Shown piece after piece: positions 29,401 through 35,554 of a stretch of 64,000 nucleotides of DNA; the stretch's first letter is position 1; the number at the start of each line of letters is the position of its first letter. The stretch is from Icerya purchasi (lineage: Eukaryota; Arthropoda; Insecta; Hemiptera; Monophlebidae). The stretch spans positions 149,313,088-149,377,087 of the forward strand of contig CM077116.1 of assembly GCA_039619475.1 (NCBI GenBank), in the 5' to 3' direction. The notes under the pieces are model-generated. The model saw nothing but the letters and a program-made list of their open reading frames with translations, was not told the DNA's origin and did not search any database. The translations under genes were made by a program, and so were the position numbers.

Positions 29401-29579
29401 TTCTTACCCGAATATTGATGACTTTTACTTGAAATATCAACATCTGGAATTAACTGAAAAATTCTAATTACATTAGTACCGGCAACTACCAGGGACTTAA
29501 AAGAATGATTAAAAAAATTACAACACAATGCGTGTTCCACACCAGTTGGTGGGAACATAGTTTTACATAATGAATACAT
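2779..29579 (-). CDS. CPSF1: CPSF1 (CPSF160), cleavage and polyadenylation specificity factor subunit 1; 5' part, 11 exons, partial
   Basis: Large nuclear scaffold subunit of the CPSF complex, which recognises the AAUAAA poly(A) signal and cleaves pre-mRNA 3' ends. Joined exons: 29408-29579, 28990-29204, 28592-28905, 26713-26963, 24358-24539, 17250-17406, 12844-12953, 8934-9107, 8519-8632, 5482-5589, 2779-2988. Total 2007 nt, 669 codons, every junction in phase with GT-AG borders. Family-diagnostic stretches seen include [16 protein letters not shown] near the N terminus, [43 protein letters not shown] and [10 protein letters not shown]. Known family proteins are about 1400 residues, so about half is present; the rest lies beyond the left edge. 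A basic run KKKKLDTL (exon 6) sits where vertebrate CPSF1 has its nuclear-localisation patch. Start chosen at the Met of MYSLCK, the position of the usual MYAVYK start. Introns 5, 6 and 7 (7.0, 4.3 and 3.7 kb) carry transposons; the coding exons are undamaged. Confidence 0.93.
2989..3495. other. CPSF1 intron 10, left part; A-rich runs only
   Basis: No gene or clear repeat. Two A runs (about 3331-3348 and 3426-3444) flank a short C-rich segment. Confidence 0.55.
3520..3900 (-). pseudogene. Degenerate mariner transposase remnant
   Basis: Minus-strand translation shows a mariner helix-turn-helix piece ([18 protein letters not shown], about 3765-3830) followed almost at once by the segment around the third catalytic Asp ([10 protein letters not shown], about 3680-3715) and then, in another frame, the C-terminal [13 protein letters not shown] region (about 3555-3600). 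The middle of the transposase, including the first two catalytic Asp residues, is missing and the rest is frameshifted. Distinct in sequence from the better-preserved mariner at 30.5-31.8 kb. Terminal repeats not found. Lies in CPSF1 intron 10. Confidence 0.7.
3990..5481. other. CPSF1 intron 10, right part; nothing recognised
   Basis: AT-rich, with simple A runs near 5221-5238. No coding similarity seen on either strand. Confidence 0.5.
5482..5589 (-). CDS. CPSF1: CPSF1 exon 10
   Basis: Residues 564-599, [16 protein letters not shown] to NNKYIIQ, matching the family ILQTGQEIMELD segment. Acceptor CTTGTAG, donor GTATAA. Confidence 0.87.
5590..7729. other. CPSF1 intron 9, left part; nothing recognised
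   Basis: AT-rich intron with several short unsupported open frames. No domain or repeat could be identified. Confidence 0.5.
7745..7965 (+). pseudogene. LINE RNase H-domain remnant
   Basis: The translation reads [16 protein letters not shown] at about 7787-7835, the C-terminal signature of the RNase H domain that follows the reverse transcriptase in several non-LTR retrotransposon clades (HxGNExAD). In-frame stops flank and interrupt it, and neither RT nor 3' tail is visible, so this is a short fossil in CPSF1 intron 9. The clade cannot be told. Confidence 0.6.
8519..8632 (-). CDS. CPSF1: CPSF1 exon 9
   Basis: Residues 526-563, [16 protein letters not shown] to LESTM. Acceptor TTCTTTCAG, donor GTACGT. 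Phase 0 at both ends. Confidence 0.87.
8934..9107 (-). CDS. CPSF1: CPSF1 exon 8
   Basis: Residues 468-525: begins [11 protein letters not shown] and ends SIRPQ, both closely conserved in the family. Acceptor TTTTTTAAG, donor GTTTGT. Confidence 0.9.
9600..10243. mobile_element. hAT-like MITE (non-autonomous DNA transposon), 644 bp
   Basis: Ends are inverted repeats of the hAT type: left CAGTGGCGGATCCACGG, right (reverse complement) CAGGGGCGGATCCAGAAGG, each followed inward by a run of G (about 9617-9629; on the right as C, 10209-10216). Flanks TGGTGATG and GATGATGG are similar but not identical, so an 8-bp target duplication is possible only if it has mutated. No transposase coding inside. 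Located in CPSF1 intron 7. Confidence 0.7.
10244..10700. other. CPSF1 intron 7 between two transposon remnants
   Basis: Contains an 85-codon open frame at 10430-10687 on the plus strand without recognisable similarity. No support for a gene. Confidence 0.45.
10715..12720 (+). pseudogene. Decayed non-LTR retrotransposon (AP endonuclease plus reverse transcriptase)
   Basis: Across several frames the plus strand encodes, in order, endonuclease pieces ([10 protein letters not shown] near 10735, FGLGTRNNQ near 10890, [13 protein letters not shown] near 10930), a linker, then RT pieces: [16 protein letters not shown] and [15 protein letters not shown] (within 11744-12103), [30 protein letters not shown] (about 12132), and YHEAFDKV (about 12233). 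This gene order and motif set is typical of the 'craniofacial development protein 2-like endonuclease / RT' LINEs common in insects. Many stops and frameshifts make it inactive. Same general clade as remnants at 39.4-40.0 and 50.9-52.1 kb. Lies in CPSF1 intron 7, antisense to the gene. Confidence 0.75.
12844..12953 (-). CDS. CPSF1: CPSF1 exon 7
   Basis: Residues 431-467, with [12 protein letters not shown] matching the family DEVDEIEVYG segment. Acceptor ATTATTAG, donor GTAATC. Too short and too interrupted outside its borders to stand out as an open frame; placed by phase and similarity. Confidence 0.85.
12954..15160. other. CPSF1 intron 6, left part; nothing recognised
   Basis: AT-rich. 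A 75-codon minus-strand frame at 13335-13562 has an ordinary amino-acid mix (Cys, Trp, Gly present) but I recognise no family. No other coding signal. Confidence 0.45.
15170..15440 (+). pseudogene. LINE post-RT domain remnant
   Basis: Plus-strand reading gives [11 protein letters not shown] then, after stops, [15 protein letters not shown] and LFPLYGFEM, which match the region downstream of the RT in many LINEs (FKYLG..., ...Y..I..P..LYG.E). Short, with several stops; lies in CPSF1 intron 6. Confidence 0.55.
15441..16254. other. CPSF1 intron 6, unassigned
   Basis: AT-rich DNA between a LINE remnant and an inverted-repeat element; unsupported short frames only. Confidence 0.45.
16255..16680. 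repeat. Palindromic (foldback) repeat, copy 1, diverged
   Basis: Left arm about 16260-16375 and right arm about 16532-16640 are imperfect reverse complements (TTAATGTTGCTTAAGAATAA on the right pairs with its complement on the left). The loop contains GTTGGTATCAAATTCGAATT, closely related to GTTGGCATCAAATTCATATT in the copy at 41.7-42.2 kb, and both right arms run out through TTTAGTGCATTTTTATTCAATT. This identifies a repeat family with long inverted arms. Confidence 0.75.
17250..17406 (-). CDS. CPSF1: CPSF1 exon 6
   Basis: Residues 379-430. Acceptor TTTATAG, donor GTAGCG. Contains [15 protein letters not shown] and the lysine run in [12 protein letters not shown], a likely nuclear-localisation signal by position. 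Confidence 0.88.
17407..18385. other. CPSF1 intron 5 upstream of the jockey insertion
   Basis: AT-rich with a (TA)n stretch near 17639-17663. Nothing else identified. Confidence 0.5.
18386..18399. repeat. Left target-site duplication of the jockey element
   Basis: ATAGCATCTAATTA, repeated exactly at 23304-23317 just after the element's A-tail. The first A could belong to the tail, so the duplication is 13-14 bp. Confidence 0.88.
18984..20477 (+). CDS. Jockey LINE ORF1: gag-like nucleic-acid-binding protein, 497 aa
   Basis: Predicted RNA-binding/chaperone protein that forms the retrotransposon ribonucleoprotein. N-terminal third is rich in Lys, Glu, Leu and Asn with likely helical or coiled-coil character (about residues 1-85). 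A middle region (about 210-310, around [18 protein letters not shown]) matches the gag domain that precedes the zinc knuckles in jockey elements. Three Cys-His knuckles follow at about residues 318-374: [27 protein letters not shown] and [15 protein letters not shown]. The C terminus is basic ([14 protein letters not shown]). The stop overlaps the start of ORF2 as ATGA, suggesting termination-reinitiation for ORF2. Start is the first ATG after in-frame stops. Confidence 0.92.
   Translation: MSQLTAVLDEIKIKLDSIDSLANISHNKKETKEEIPKLTKNIYTVIKQQFEVIKNQNEAALNEYSFLSNKIANLKQEIVILKNASPGTNLIDNKLRNTNAVPTALNKNNTVTGLLASNAVPTNIVQESQEYANAVKTPRIPPIYVCNLPNISVLIKLFTDDAENDVSLQNLTNGDVKINCANSDSYRTTIEKLKAASLSSTHELYGVEYHSYQCKDAKPYRVVIRGLHHTTAVDDIKTALHKVGHIAKDVSNITITRKVANQNSSGGTAVNYEIKKIPLPLFYINLEAKVNNKDIFKLSHLLHCRVTVEACRKKNDIPQCKRCQAFDHTAKYCARQPKCVKCSGNHLIMNCNNEKSDPCKCVNCGGNHTASWKGCPIYKAKLSAINQKTTAVQRIQQTVETVSSPSPAPVTDDKSSTTAPTNTGLIIPSGVKSKRKRGRNSKNNKNDNSAAASASQSSTQQPNIIDIWKLLQSMNARIYSFESKIKQQKRHQSGNQQ
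20474..23143 (+). CDS. Jockey LINE ORF2: AP endonuclease-reverse transcriptase, 889 aa
   Basis: Carries out target nicking and target-primed reverse transcription. N-terminal AP-type endonuclease: [15 protein letters not shown] (residues about 8-22), [21 protein letters not shown] (about 139) and the catalytic SSDHIPVWL (about 214). Reverse transcriptase from about residue 440: [62 protein letters not shown] and the active-site box FADDTAIL (about 660), followed by [17 protein letters not shown]. All catalytic residues I can check are present and there are no stops. No RNase H domain; length near that of known jockey ORF2 proteins. Confidence 0.95.
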   Translation: MTESSLRIITWNADGLLRRKNELEVYLNYNNIDIALISETHLKYGDKVKLHNYTLYHTPYPDGGGWRGSGIIIRNNIKHYQGAPIQQNNMQVTIITVFRNSCEISLAAAYFPPSKPGLKIATEDCIQLFQQLGNRFILGGDYNAKHTFWGSRVSLTRGRNLLKAINAAGCFSLSGASPTYWPSNPDCIPDLLDFYICKGIAPNYLEVTNHTDLSSDHIPVWLTLSDTVIKKQPKAALTNKHTNWDCFRKNIDTYINLKVKLKTSLDLEIQCQQFLEAVRGAAVKATPTPTICTRQRICYPVAIRQLLKDRRVARRIWHNSHNPVDKNIFNQLSNKLNRIIKNIKQKSMEDYLENLSVEADKDYSLWKATRRLQRPVKRIPPLKDKSGNWIRKEDEKAELFARYLYETFMPHNIRSNITPQITLLPEQQIKFCSPYEVAVQIDTNINPNKSPGIDGISPKVLCELSRKGIVLLTYLFNACFRLRHIPECFKTAQIIMIKKPNKPDEEVESYRPISLLPSISKLFEKLLLKRIQQFTEVKLPNEQFGFRCNHSTTQQIHRVWSVISNALEEKKYCSVVFLDVAQAFDRVWHEGLMSKLSSCLPANYVWLLRSYLSGRKFRVSHEEEKSSFYDIQAGVPQGSVLGPLLYLMFTADVPKIEGTTLAMFADDTAILAVANTQVEANCILQDALDKTVLWMQNWKIKLNEAKSVHVTYGMRPIDTHQGVYINGKQIPTSASAKYLGMHLDTRLTWKSHITAKADQISARIRQLYWLLGHNSKLSLYHKRLIYLTMIKPIWTYGSELWGCAATSNRAIIQRAQNKVVRLITRARWFQRNDDLHRDLQLKNVDETIRDSAFRHQQRLVAHVNIEAQKLLITRTRRLQRLKPHDLLHL
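23304..23317. repeat. Right target-site duplication of the jockey element
   Basis: Exact copy of the 14 bp at 18386-18399, immediately 3' of the A-tail. Confidence 0.88.
23318..24357. other. CPSF1 intron 5 downstream of the jockey insertion
   Basis: Extremely AT-rich, with ATAAATA-type simple sequence. No coding or repeat family recognised. Confidence 0.5.
24358..24539 (-). CDS. CPSF1: CPSF1 exon 5
   Basis: Residues 318-378 with [13 protein letters not shown] and [13 protein letters not shown]. Acceptor TTTTCAG, donor GTAAGT. The following intron holds the full-length jockey element in the opposite orientation. Confidence 0.9.
24540..25680. other. CPSF1 intron 4, left part
   Basis: AT-rich, with runs of A and T. 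A GC-richer patch at about 25510-25560 (GCGCTCCGGAGCGCGC) includes a short perfect palindrome, GCGCTCCGGAGCGC, of unknown meaning. Confidence 0.5.
25795..26400 (+). pseudogene. Mutator-like (MULE) transposase N-terminal remnant
   Basis: Plus-strand translation contains [28 protein letters not shown] (two CxxC pairs of a zinc-binding module) and, after a frameshift near 26190, [19 protein letters not shown]. This order is that of the N-terminal region of Mutator-like transposase proteins found in many insect genomes. The catalytic region is absent: the reading ends at a stop near 26373, soon before a (TA)n tract. Located in CPSF1 intron 4 in antisense orientation. Confidence 0.65.
26421..26464. 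repeat. (TA)n microsatellite, about 44 bp
   Basis: Uninterrupted TA repeat, directly following the Mutator-like remnant. Confidence 0.95.
26713..26963 (-). CDS. CPSF1: CPSF1 exon 4
   Basis: Residues 234-317, starting [10 protein letters not shown] after TTATTCAG and containing [12 protein letters not shown] and [14 protein letters not shown]. Donor GTATGG follows 26713. Confidence 0.9.
26964..28591. other. CPSF1 intron 3; nothing recognised
   Basis: AT-rich. A 115-codon plus-strand frame at 27157-27504 is biased to Lys, Ile, Ser and Phe as expected of random AT-rich DNA and has no recognisable domain. Confidence 0.5.
28592..28905 (-). CDS. CPSF1: CPSF1 exon 3
   Basis: Residues 130-233. Begins [10 protein letters not shown] after TTTACAG and holds [17 protein letters not shown] and [16 protein letters not shown]. 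Donor GTACGT. Leaves two nucleotides of a glycine codon completed by exon 4. Confidence 0.9.
28990..29204 (-). CDS. CPSF1: CPSF1 exon 2
   Basis: Residues 58-129. Acceptor TATAG before 29204 restores frame with exon 1; donor GTAAGA after 28990. Contains [15 protein letters not shown] and [11 protein letters not shown], both hallmarks of the family. A more upstream in-frame AG exists but would add about 20 residues with no family counterpart. Confidence 0.88.
29408..29579 (-). CDS. CPSF1: CPSF1 exon 1 (coding)
   Basis: Encodes residues 1-57, with the ATG at 29577-29579 and the conserved [14 protein letters not shown] segment. Donor GTAAGA directly follows 29408. The exon leaves one nucleotide of a split codon. 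Confidence 0.88.
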
Positions 29580-29599
29580 TTTAACAGAAATATTTTTCA

Positions 29600-30350
29600 A
29601 ACATATATTTAATTCGTTCAAATATGAATGAAAATACAAATACTACTCCACCATCTGATCATCGAGATTAACAAAAACCGCAATTTTTGTAAACAATACT
29701 TTAAGTGTACAGTGTAGCCATATATTATGTTATAAATTACCTTCATTAAAAACATTTTTCGTAGAGAAACATCACAAAATTAAATTAATAAATTTTGCGC
29801 TTTTTTTACTTTCAAAAGAAATTTAAATCCATTAAAAATTTAAACTAAAGATTTTTACACAATTATATAATAAATTATAATATTTAAATAAATGTATATA
29901 AATGTATAATTTCAAAAATTAAAACAGTGTATAAGTTTTTAAAAAAATGAATATGTTTAGTGGTAAAGTTTTTAAAAGGAAATCATGTTTAAATGAAAAT
30001 AGGCAGCTATCTTTTTTTTTTTTTTTTTTTTACATTCCAATTCTCAGTTTAGTAGTTATCATATTTACTATCAATTTATATTTGTCTCGAAGAATGTCTA
30101 GAAGTGATAAAAAATTGATATGGCACAGTAATTCGTTCAGAGTTCCCCTCCACTATGAGAGACAGTTTTCATAATCTTCAAAGAATTAAAATGTACTTAC
30201 ACATCAAGTATTACTTGTATTCCACTGCACATTAAACTCGCCGCATATTGAACCCAGCACACACACAGCAAACACACAATGCATACACATCCCAGGCCCA
30301 CACTTTTTGCAAGTACAACAAAAATTGAACCCAGCATATACAAAACCCAT
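29600..30350. other. Upstream region of CPSF1
   Basis: Presumed promoter side of CPSF1. AT-rich, with a T run at about 30011-30031 followed by C/A-rich sequence (CACACACAGCAAACACACAATG). No TATA box or initiator could be picked with confidence. Confidence 0.4.
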
Positions 30351-30359
30351 GGCTATGTT

Positions 30360-30536
30360 TTTGTATATAAAGCATATAAAACAAATAAATAAAAATTTTT
30401 AACAACTAAAAAGTTTAAGCCAACCATCACAATCTGCACATCCAAGAAAACTACATTTTTCACACAGGCGACCCATATATGAGCCCATCCAGCTCACACA
30501 CAGCAGATGCACAACTCACGCCCACATGTTTATATA
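30360..30536. repeat. Imperfect repeat unit, left of mariner
   Basis: Shares AAAATTTTTAACAACT, then C/A-rich text and CACAGGCGACCC, with 31850-31945 (AAAATTTTTAACAACT ... CACAGACGACCC). The two units are direct repeats with the mariner between them. Confidence 0.6.
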
Positions 30537-31827
30537 CAAGGGTTGATCAATAAGTACTCGTGTTTGATAATAGATGACACTGTTGAGTGAAACTGACATT
30601 ACCATTGTGTACTGTTATCTATTAAAAGATAACATGCTGAATTTCAGATTAATTTATACGTTAGTTTTCTTGTGACAGTCAGTTTTATCACACATGTTTT
30701 ATATTTCTCGATAAAATGGAAAAAGAGCAATATCAATCTGTAATTCGTTTTTTATTTTTAGATGGAAAAACGTGGGAAGAAGTAAAAGTAAAATTGGATT
30801 CTGTCTATGGGGACCTTTCACTATCTATGACAACCGTGAGATACTGGTTTAACGAGTTTGAGCATGGTCGTACAACTGTTTTTGATGAAGAACAGCCAGG
30901 ATGCCCGTCAGACGTGACTACCGAGGAAACTGTTGAAAAAGTCCATGATATGATTCTCGCCGATCGCCGAACGAAAGTGCGCGAAGTAGCTGAGGCTGTA
31001 GGTGTCTGGTATGGAACGGCAATCAAGATTTTAACTAATAAGATAGGTGTGAGAAAAGTGTCGGCCCGATGGGTGCCGCGATTGCTCACAGTTGACAACA
31101 AGCGGTTACGACTAACAATTTTGAAACAGTGTTTGGACCGCTTTAAGCGAAATCCACAGGATTTTTTACGTCGAGTCATCTGTTGATGAAACCTGGATAC
31201 ATTATTACACACCAGAGACCAAAAGGCAGTCAAAACAATGGATTTTTCCAGGTAAATCTGCTCTGAAGAAGGCAAAGACGGTCTATCAGCCAGAAAGGTT
31301 ATGGCCACGATTTTTTGGGATACCAAAGGAATAATGCTCATAGACTTTCTGCAGAAAGGAAAAACACCCACAGGACAGTACTACAGTGAGTTATTGGGAA
31401 GATTTGATATGAAATTGAAGGAAACACGGCCCCGTTTGGTGAAGAAAAAAGTGCTTTATCATCACGATAATACACCAGCACATTCATCTTCAATTGTCGC
31501 GGCTAAATTGCACGAACTACACTACGAATTGCTTCCACACCCATCTTACTCACCCGACCTGGCACCCTGCGACTTTTATCTGTTCCCTAACTTAAAAACA
31601 TGCCTTGGAGGAAAAAAATTCAGCTCAAATGATGAGGTTATCGTCGAGATTGAAGCGTATTTTGGTGAGTTTGAAAAATCGTATTTTTTAGAGGGGTTAA
31701 ACAAATGGCCCCAACATTGGGAAAAGTGTATAGACCTAAAAGGAGACTACGTTGAAAAATAAAAATAAAAATTGTGAAAAAAATTACGTTTTTATGTCTA
31801 ACACGGTTACTTATTGATCAACCCTCA
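30537..31827 (+). mobile_element. mariner element with both terminal inverted repeats, 1291 bp
   Basis: Left end CAAGGGTTGATCAATAAGTA and right end (reverse complement) TGAGGGTTGATCAATAAGTA are matching inverted repeats, with homology continuing for about 30 bp. TA dinucleotides flank it at 30535-30536 and 31828-31829, the mariner target duplication. Size is that of a complete mariner. The transposase inside is frameshifted, so the copy is non-autonomous although its ends look mobilisable. Confidence 0.9.
30716..31762 (+). pseudogene. mariner transposase, two frameshifts
   Basis: DD34D transposase about 345 residues long when read across frames. N-terminal helix-turn-helix region open at 30716-31186 (TTVRYWFNEFEHGRTTVFDE; LLTVDNKRLRL). 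A one-base loss near 31170-31180 causes the TGA at 31184-31186; the first catalytic Asp (VDETWIHYY) is read in another frame just after. A second one-base shift near 31275-31290 returns to the frame open to 31762. Second and third Asp are in HHDNTPAHSS and SPDLAPCDFYLF, separated by exactly 34 residues as in mariner. Confidence 0.9.
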
Positions 31828-31965
31828 TATAAAGCTTATGAAATAATGAATAAATCAAAATTTTTAACAACTGAAAAATTTAAAACAACCCACACAACCC
31901 ATGCACCCATGAAAACTCTGTTCTTCCCACAGACGACCCGCACATAGACGTCGGCTATGTTTAAT
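31828..31965. repeat. Imperfect repeat unit, right of mariner
   Basis: Direct partner of the unit at 30360-30536; see there. Suggests mariner landed in or between members of a local tandem repeat. Confidence 0.55.
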
Positions 31966-31983
31966 ATGTGATACTTCATTTAA

Positions 31984-32968
31984 CCTGGCATCATTGTGGC
32001 CGGGTATCTAATCCCCGACGGCTTTTAAACCCTAATAACTTTAAAACAAAATACTTGCATTATTTGCCACTCACAGTAGCTGCGGTCGTTGACCTCTTTG
32101 AATGTATTAGCTATTCTATTTAATGTCACTGCGGCTACAGTGGAGGTTGACGTCTGTGAAAAGTGCGCGGGTAAGCTATATCTGGCCACAATGGCCATGT
32201 AACATGTATATATACAACGTGTTTATTTGTTTTTTATTGTTTATTAATGAATTGCATATCCTTTTTCATGATTTTACAAACGATGTCATGAAAATGAACA
32301 AAGTCGACTTCTAGCCTTGTTTGAACAAGCTTGTACCAGTAACAGTGAACAGTTCAGTCCAGAAGACAAATGAGGAAGAATATGAAGAACTTACCAAGAG
32401 GCTTACATATTCACGAACAAGTTGGGGAAACTATGACCTAGCCTCCAAATAAAAGTTTGAAAACATATACGAGATGTAAAGACTGTCCTGCCAAAGACAA
32501 AAAAACAAGGCATAATTGCAATAAATGTAACAAGCCTATTTGTATGCAACACATTATCCCAGTATGCCAAAGTTGCATTAATCTCAATAGCAATTAACTT
32601 GGTACATAGGTAATGAATAAGATTTGTTTTACATAATTCACAATTTGATGTTAACGTGTTAAAAACAATTTTATGTTTTGTACCTAAATTGTTATTATTT
32701 TTTGTTTTTAAATATATATTCTAAGCTAGGTTCTAACAAATTTATCTCAGGAGAAAAATGTTTAGTTTTTTCAATTTTTGATGATTGTATGCTCATTTTA
32801 TAATAAATAAATGTTTAATTTTCATAAACAATTTATATGACTACCTATTTCCCTAATATAGAAAACTAATCCTGACATAAGATTGATTCAGTGTACAATA
32901 ATGTACATGGGTATTAGATACCCGGCCACAACAGCTGTATTCTGTTTGTCCACCACAATGACGTCGGG
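31984..32968 (+). mobile_element. piggyBac-type element A, internally deleted, 985 bp
   Basis: Flanked by TTAA at 31980-31983 and 32969-32972, the piggyBac target duplication. Inverted ends: left CCTGGCATCATTGTGG, right (reverse complement) CCCGACGTCATTGTGG. An inner inverted pair GGCCGGGTATCTAAT (left, about 32000) and ATTAGATACCCGGCC (right, about 32912) is also present. Only the 3' end of the transposase is retained. Confidence 0.88.
32368..32599 (+). pseudogene. piggyBac transposase C-terminal Cys-rich domain (remnant)
   Basis: Reads TYTRCKDCPAKDKKTRH, NCNKCNKPICMQHI and PVCQSC, the CxxC...CxxC...CxxH...CxxC zinc-binding domain that ends piggyBac transposases and binds the element ends. 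A stop lies just upstream (about 32448) and the catalytic part is missing, so this is a leftover inside a deleted element. Confidence 0.8.
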
Positions 32969-33689
32969 TTAAATACATGTTTTGCAGAATAAAATCTGCA
33001 TGGGCTAGTTTAATATGCGGTGGGCTTTAGCACTGATTTCGATCTGCCAACCAAATCAAAATATGAATAGTAATAGTGAATGTATTTCCATTGTTTTTGT
33101 TTACTGTTTATTGTCACATTTTTTATGGAATTTTAGATTTGTTTGTATTTCTAAATATGTTATACAAAATTTGTAAAAAATATTGCATTTAATTTGATAA
33201 TTGATAATGTTGAAAATTTTAAACAACCAGCGAAGATACACATAGCAAAAAAGGATAATTATTTAGTAACAGAAAAGATAATTTATTAATATTTAATTGA
33301 TTCTAGAGAAATTTATTTACATTATGTATTAATTGTTCCTAGTTTAGAACAGAATTTAGTGTCAGTTAAAGAAATTAATAAGCATGGATATAAAATAAAA
33401 TTTGATAACAATGTAGTAAAAATTTCATCTAATAAAAAATTATCATTTTATATAATTTGAATATCTTTGAGATAAATTCTGAACCGGTAAAAACAAAAAA
33501 TTTAATCATAGTGGTTATTATAAAGAAAAAAATTGTGATAGATTTGAGTAGTTGATACATAATAATTTAACTCTTCTTACACAAGGTGTATTTTGGTGGC
33601 ATATTACACGAGGCGGGTATTTTTTACCTGGTTCACAAATATATTTGTTAATAGCCACAAGTATTTATTTTTAATGAAAATTTAAGTAA

Positions 33690-33709
33690 TATATATATAT
33701 ATATATATT
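33690..33709. repeat. (TA)n microsatellite
   Basis: About 10 TA units within piggyBac element B. Confidence 0.9.
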
Positions 33710-33739
33710 ATGTACCATCAAAATATCAAACTTGCACGC

Positions 33740-34230
33740 ATTGTGTGACCATCCTTTCCACCAAAAAAAGACATTGATTTCTGTAACACTTGCCTCCCCA
33801 GTGTACCACTGTTTCGATTCAGCTGACATTTTTGAAATCTGTATTTTATGATTTCTGAATTGAACTATAATATCGATAATTTCATCAGTAATAAATAAAG
33901 CATGAATTTCAGCTGGATCCACTAAACCATTTGCTTGATGTTTAGATCCTGGAAAATGCTTTTTCATAATATTTTTATTCGGTGTCTTCTTGGTATCTCC
34001 ATTCAAGGGGTTGTGTTTGACCAAATGGTTTCTTCATCTTTTCCAATAACGAATTCCCTGATATCAGATTCTTGTATCAGTTCATCTAAATGATCGTTAT
34101 TAGGACTAGCAATAAATTCATTATCAACAATATCGTTATTAGTAATTGAAGACGCATCTTCTTCAAAGTATGATTCTTCTAAATCGGATTCAGTATGCTG
34201 TTGTTCTAATTCTTTCAGAATATTTTCCTA
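33740..34230 (-). pseudogene. piggyBac transposase N-terminal remnant inside element B
   Basis: Minus-strand translation shows an acidic N-terminal region (ESDLEESYFEEDASS), then FVIGKDEETIWS and DPAEIHALFITDEIIDIIV, followed by a WY...VTEINVFF piece, the start of the DDE transposase domain of piggyBac proteins. A frameshift lies near 34020 and the DDE core is deleted. Confidence 0.7.
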
Positions 34231-34753
34231 TGTATGTAGATAATTTTAAGTTCATAACGAGACCGACTTATATAGGATTTCACAAACACAAGAAACAACT
34301 GAAATCTCTGTGAAGAAAACTGAAGGTCGAAAAATATTACATCATTTTACACAACGTGGGTTTTTTTTTACACGACTTCTAGACACTACTACAAACAGAT
34401 ATGATTTTTTTGTAAACAAAGCAATTTTTACCAGATGTGTGGTGATTAATATCAATGTAAAGAATGTCATGAAAGACTTCTAAACGGCCAAGGCCAAATT
34501 CCAGTGCAGTGTCGGGTAATAATAATGTGAAGATTGATCGGGCCATTTTACCCACACCCTGCATAAGAAGGGTTAATGAAACCTATAAACCCTGCAAGTT
34601 ATAGCAGTAAACAATAATTTATTACCTTAATTGACGATTATTCTTATTTTTCTGTAACATGTGTACTAAAATATAAAAATTAAGTATTTGAAACATTTAG
34701 AGATTATGTTGAAAAGACATATAATAAATTTGATAAAAGAATTGTAATTTTCA

Positions 34754-35100
34754 CATGGTGGCCACAAAAATATAGTTTTTAAATTTTCGGTTTATTCCTG
34801 CTTTTTCTGGTCCAAATCCTCCCGATTTCATGATTACTAGAATGTACAAAAAAAAAGAGTGGAATTTTTTGGTTACTAATGGGAATATTAACTGCCATAT
34901 CATATTTTATATGAATAAAACAGAACTTAGTAATTTATTTCAAGTATAGTACATTAAAAAATGCATTCATTTTTTGTTTCAAATGATTTTTTCTTATTAA
35001 AAATATCGTTTTTGGCTATTTTTACTTTTTTTCCAGTTCTATGACAGAATTTACGGCTTGTTTCTGGTTTTCCTGGTTTCCTGGTTAGGTGGCCACCCTG
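34754..35100. mobile_element. Unclassified TIR repeat 'GGTGGCC', copy 1, 347 bp
   Basis: Begins CATGGTGGCCAC and ends with the reverse complement of CAGGGTGGCCAC; inside are TTTTTAAATTT and GGTCCAAATC at the left, and GGCTATTTTTACTTTTTTTCC at the right. The same left and right blocks occur at 50343-50430 and about 52365-52447. Coding capacity none. The ends resemble those of hAT-like MITEs but the target duplication is not resolved, so the superfamily is left open. Inserted in the copia integrase region. Confidence 0.75.
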
Positions 35101-35181
35101 TTTAAAACTGATGGAGGAAAAGAGGAAAAGAATATACAAGTAATGAATTCTTAGAATGCATATATTCTTTAAAAAATAGTA

Positions 35182-35519
35182 CAGTGAAATACTGATTATC
35201 TGAAAATCGTTTATCCGAAATGAATGTTTTAATGTATTTTAATTATTTTTAATACATATTTAAGGTATTTAAGATTTTTAATATGTATGTATGTAATTAC
35301 ATATATGTACCATAGGCCTACATGATACTACATTTGAATTTTTATTTTTCATTACAACATATTACATTAATGTAGTTTATTAAATTTCGTAATTTTCAAA
35401 GTTTTTCTTTTATATGTTAAATACATGTAATGCTTCTATTATGATTATCGATTATCCGAAAAAATAATTTTTCCAAAATTGTCAATCCCCAATTATTTCG
35501 GATAATCGGTACTTCACTG
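35182..35519. mobile_element. pogo/Tigger-like MITE, 338 bp
   Basis: Left end CAGTGAAATACTGATTATCT and right end (reverse complement) CAGTGAAGTACCGATTATCC, with further inner TTATCCGAAA repeats, flanked by TA at 35180-35181 and 35520-35521. TA duplication and the CAGT...CGATTA.CCGA end are typical of the pogo branch; compare the end at 47455-47478. No coding sequence. Lies inside the copia fossil, which resumes on both sides. Confidence 0.85.
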
Positions 35520-35554
35520 TATTTGGTTTGAAACAGCAATTCGTTATTCACTAG

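Larger units (their letters stand above)
33571..34572 (-). mobile_element. piggyBac-type element B, internally deleted, 1002 bp
   Basis: Flanked by TTAA at 33567-33570 and 34573-34576. Left end CTCTTCTTACACAAGGTGT and right end (reverse complement) CCCTTCTTATGCAGGGTGT form the inverted repeats, unlike those of element A, so this is a separate family. The copia reading stops at the left TTAA and resumes at the right one in the same frame when a single TTAA is kept, which independently proves the borders. Confidence 0.92.

Noticed and set aside
30805..31371. 188-codon minus-strand frame over the mariner
   Set aside because: Antisense shadow of the mariner transposase; spans its frameshift sites and has no similarity of its own.
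34379..34564. 61-codon minus-strand frame starting in the piggyBac B end
   Set aside because: Starts inside the terminal repeat and shows no transposase similarity; regarded as subterminal DNA.
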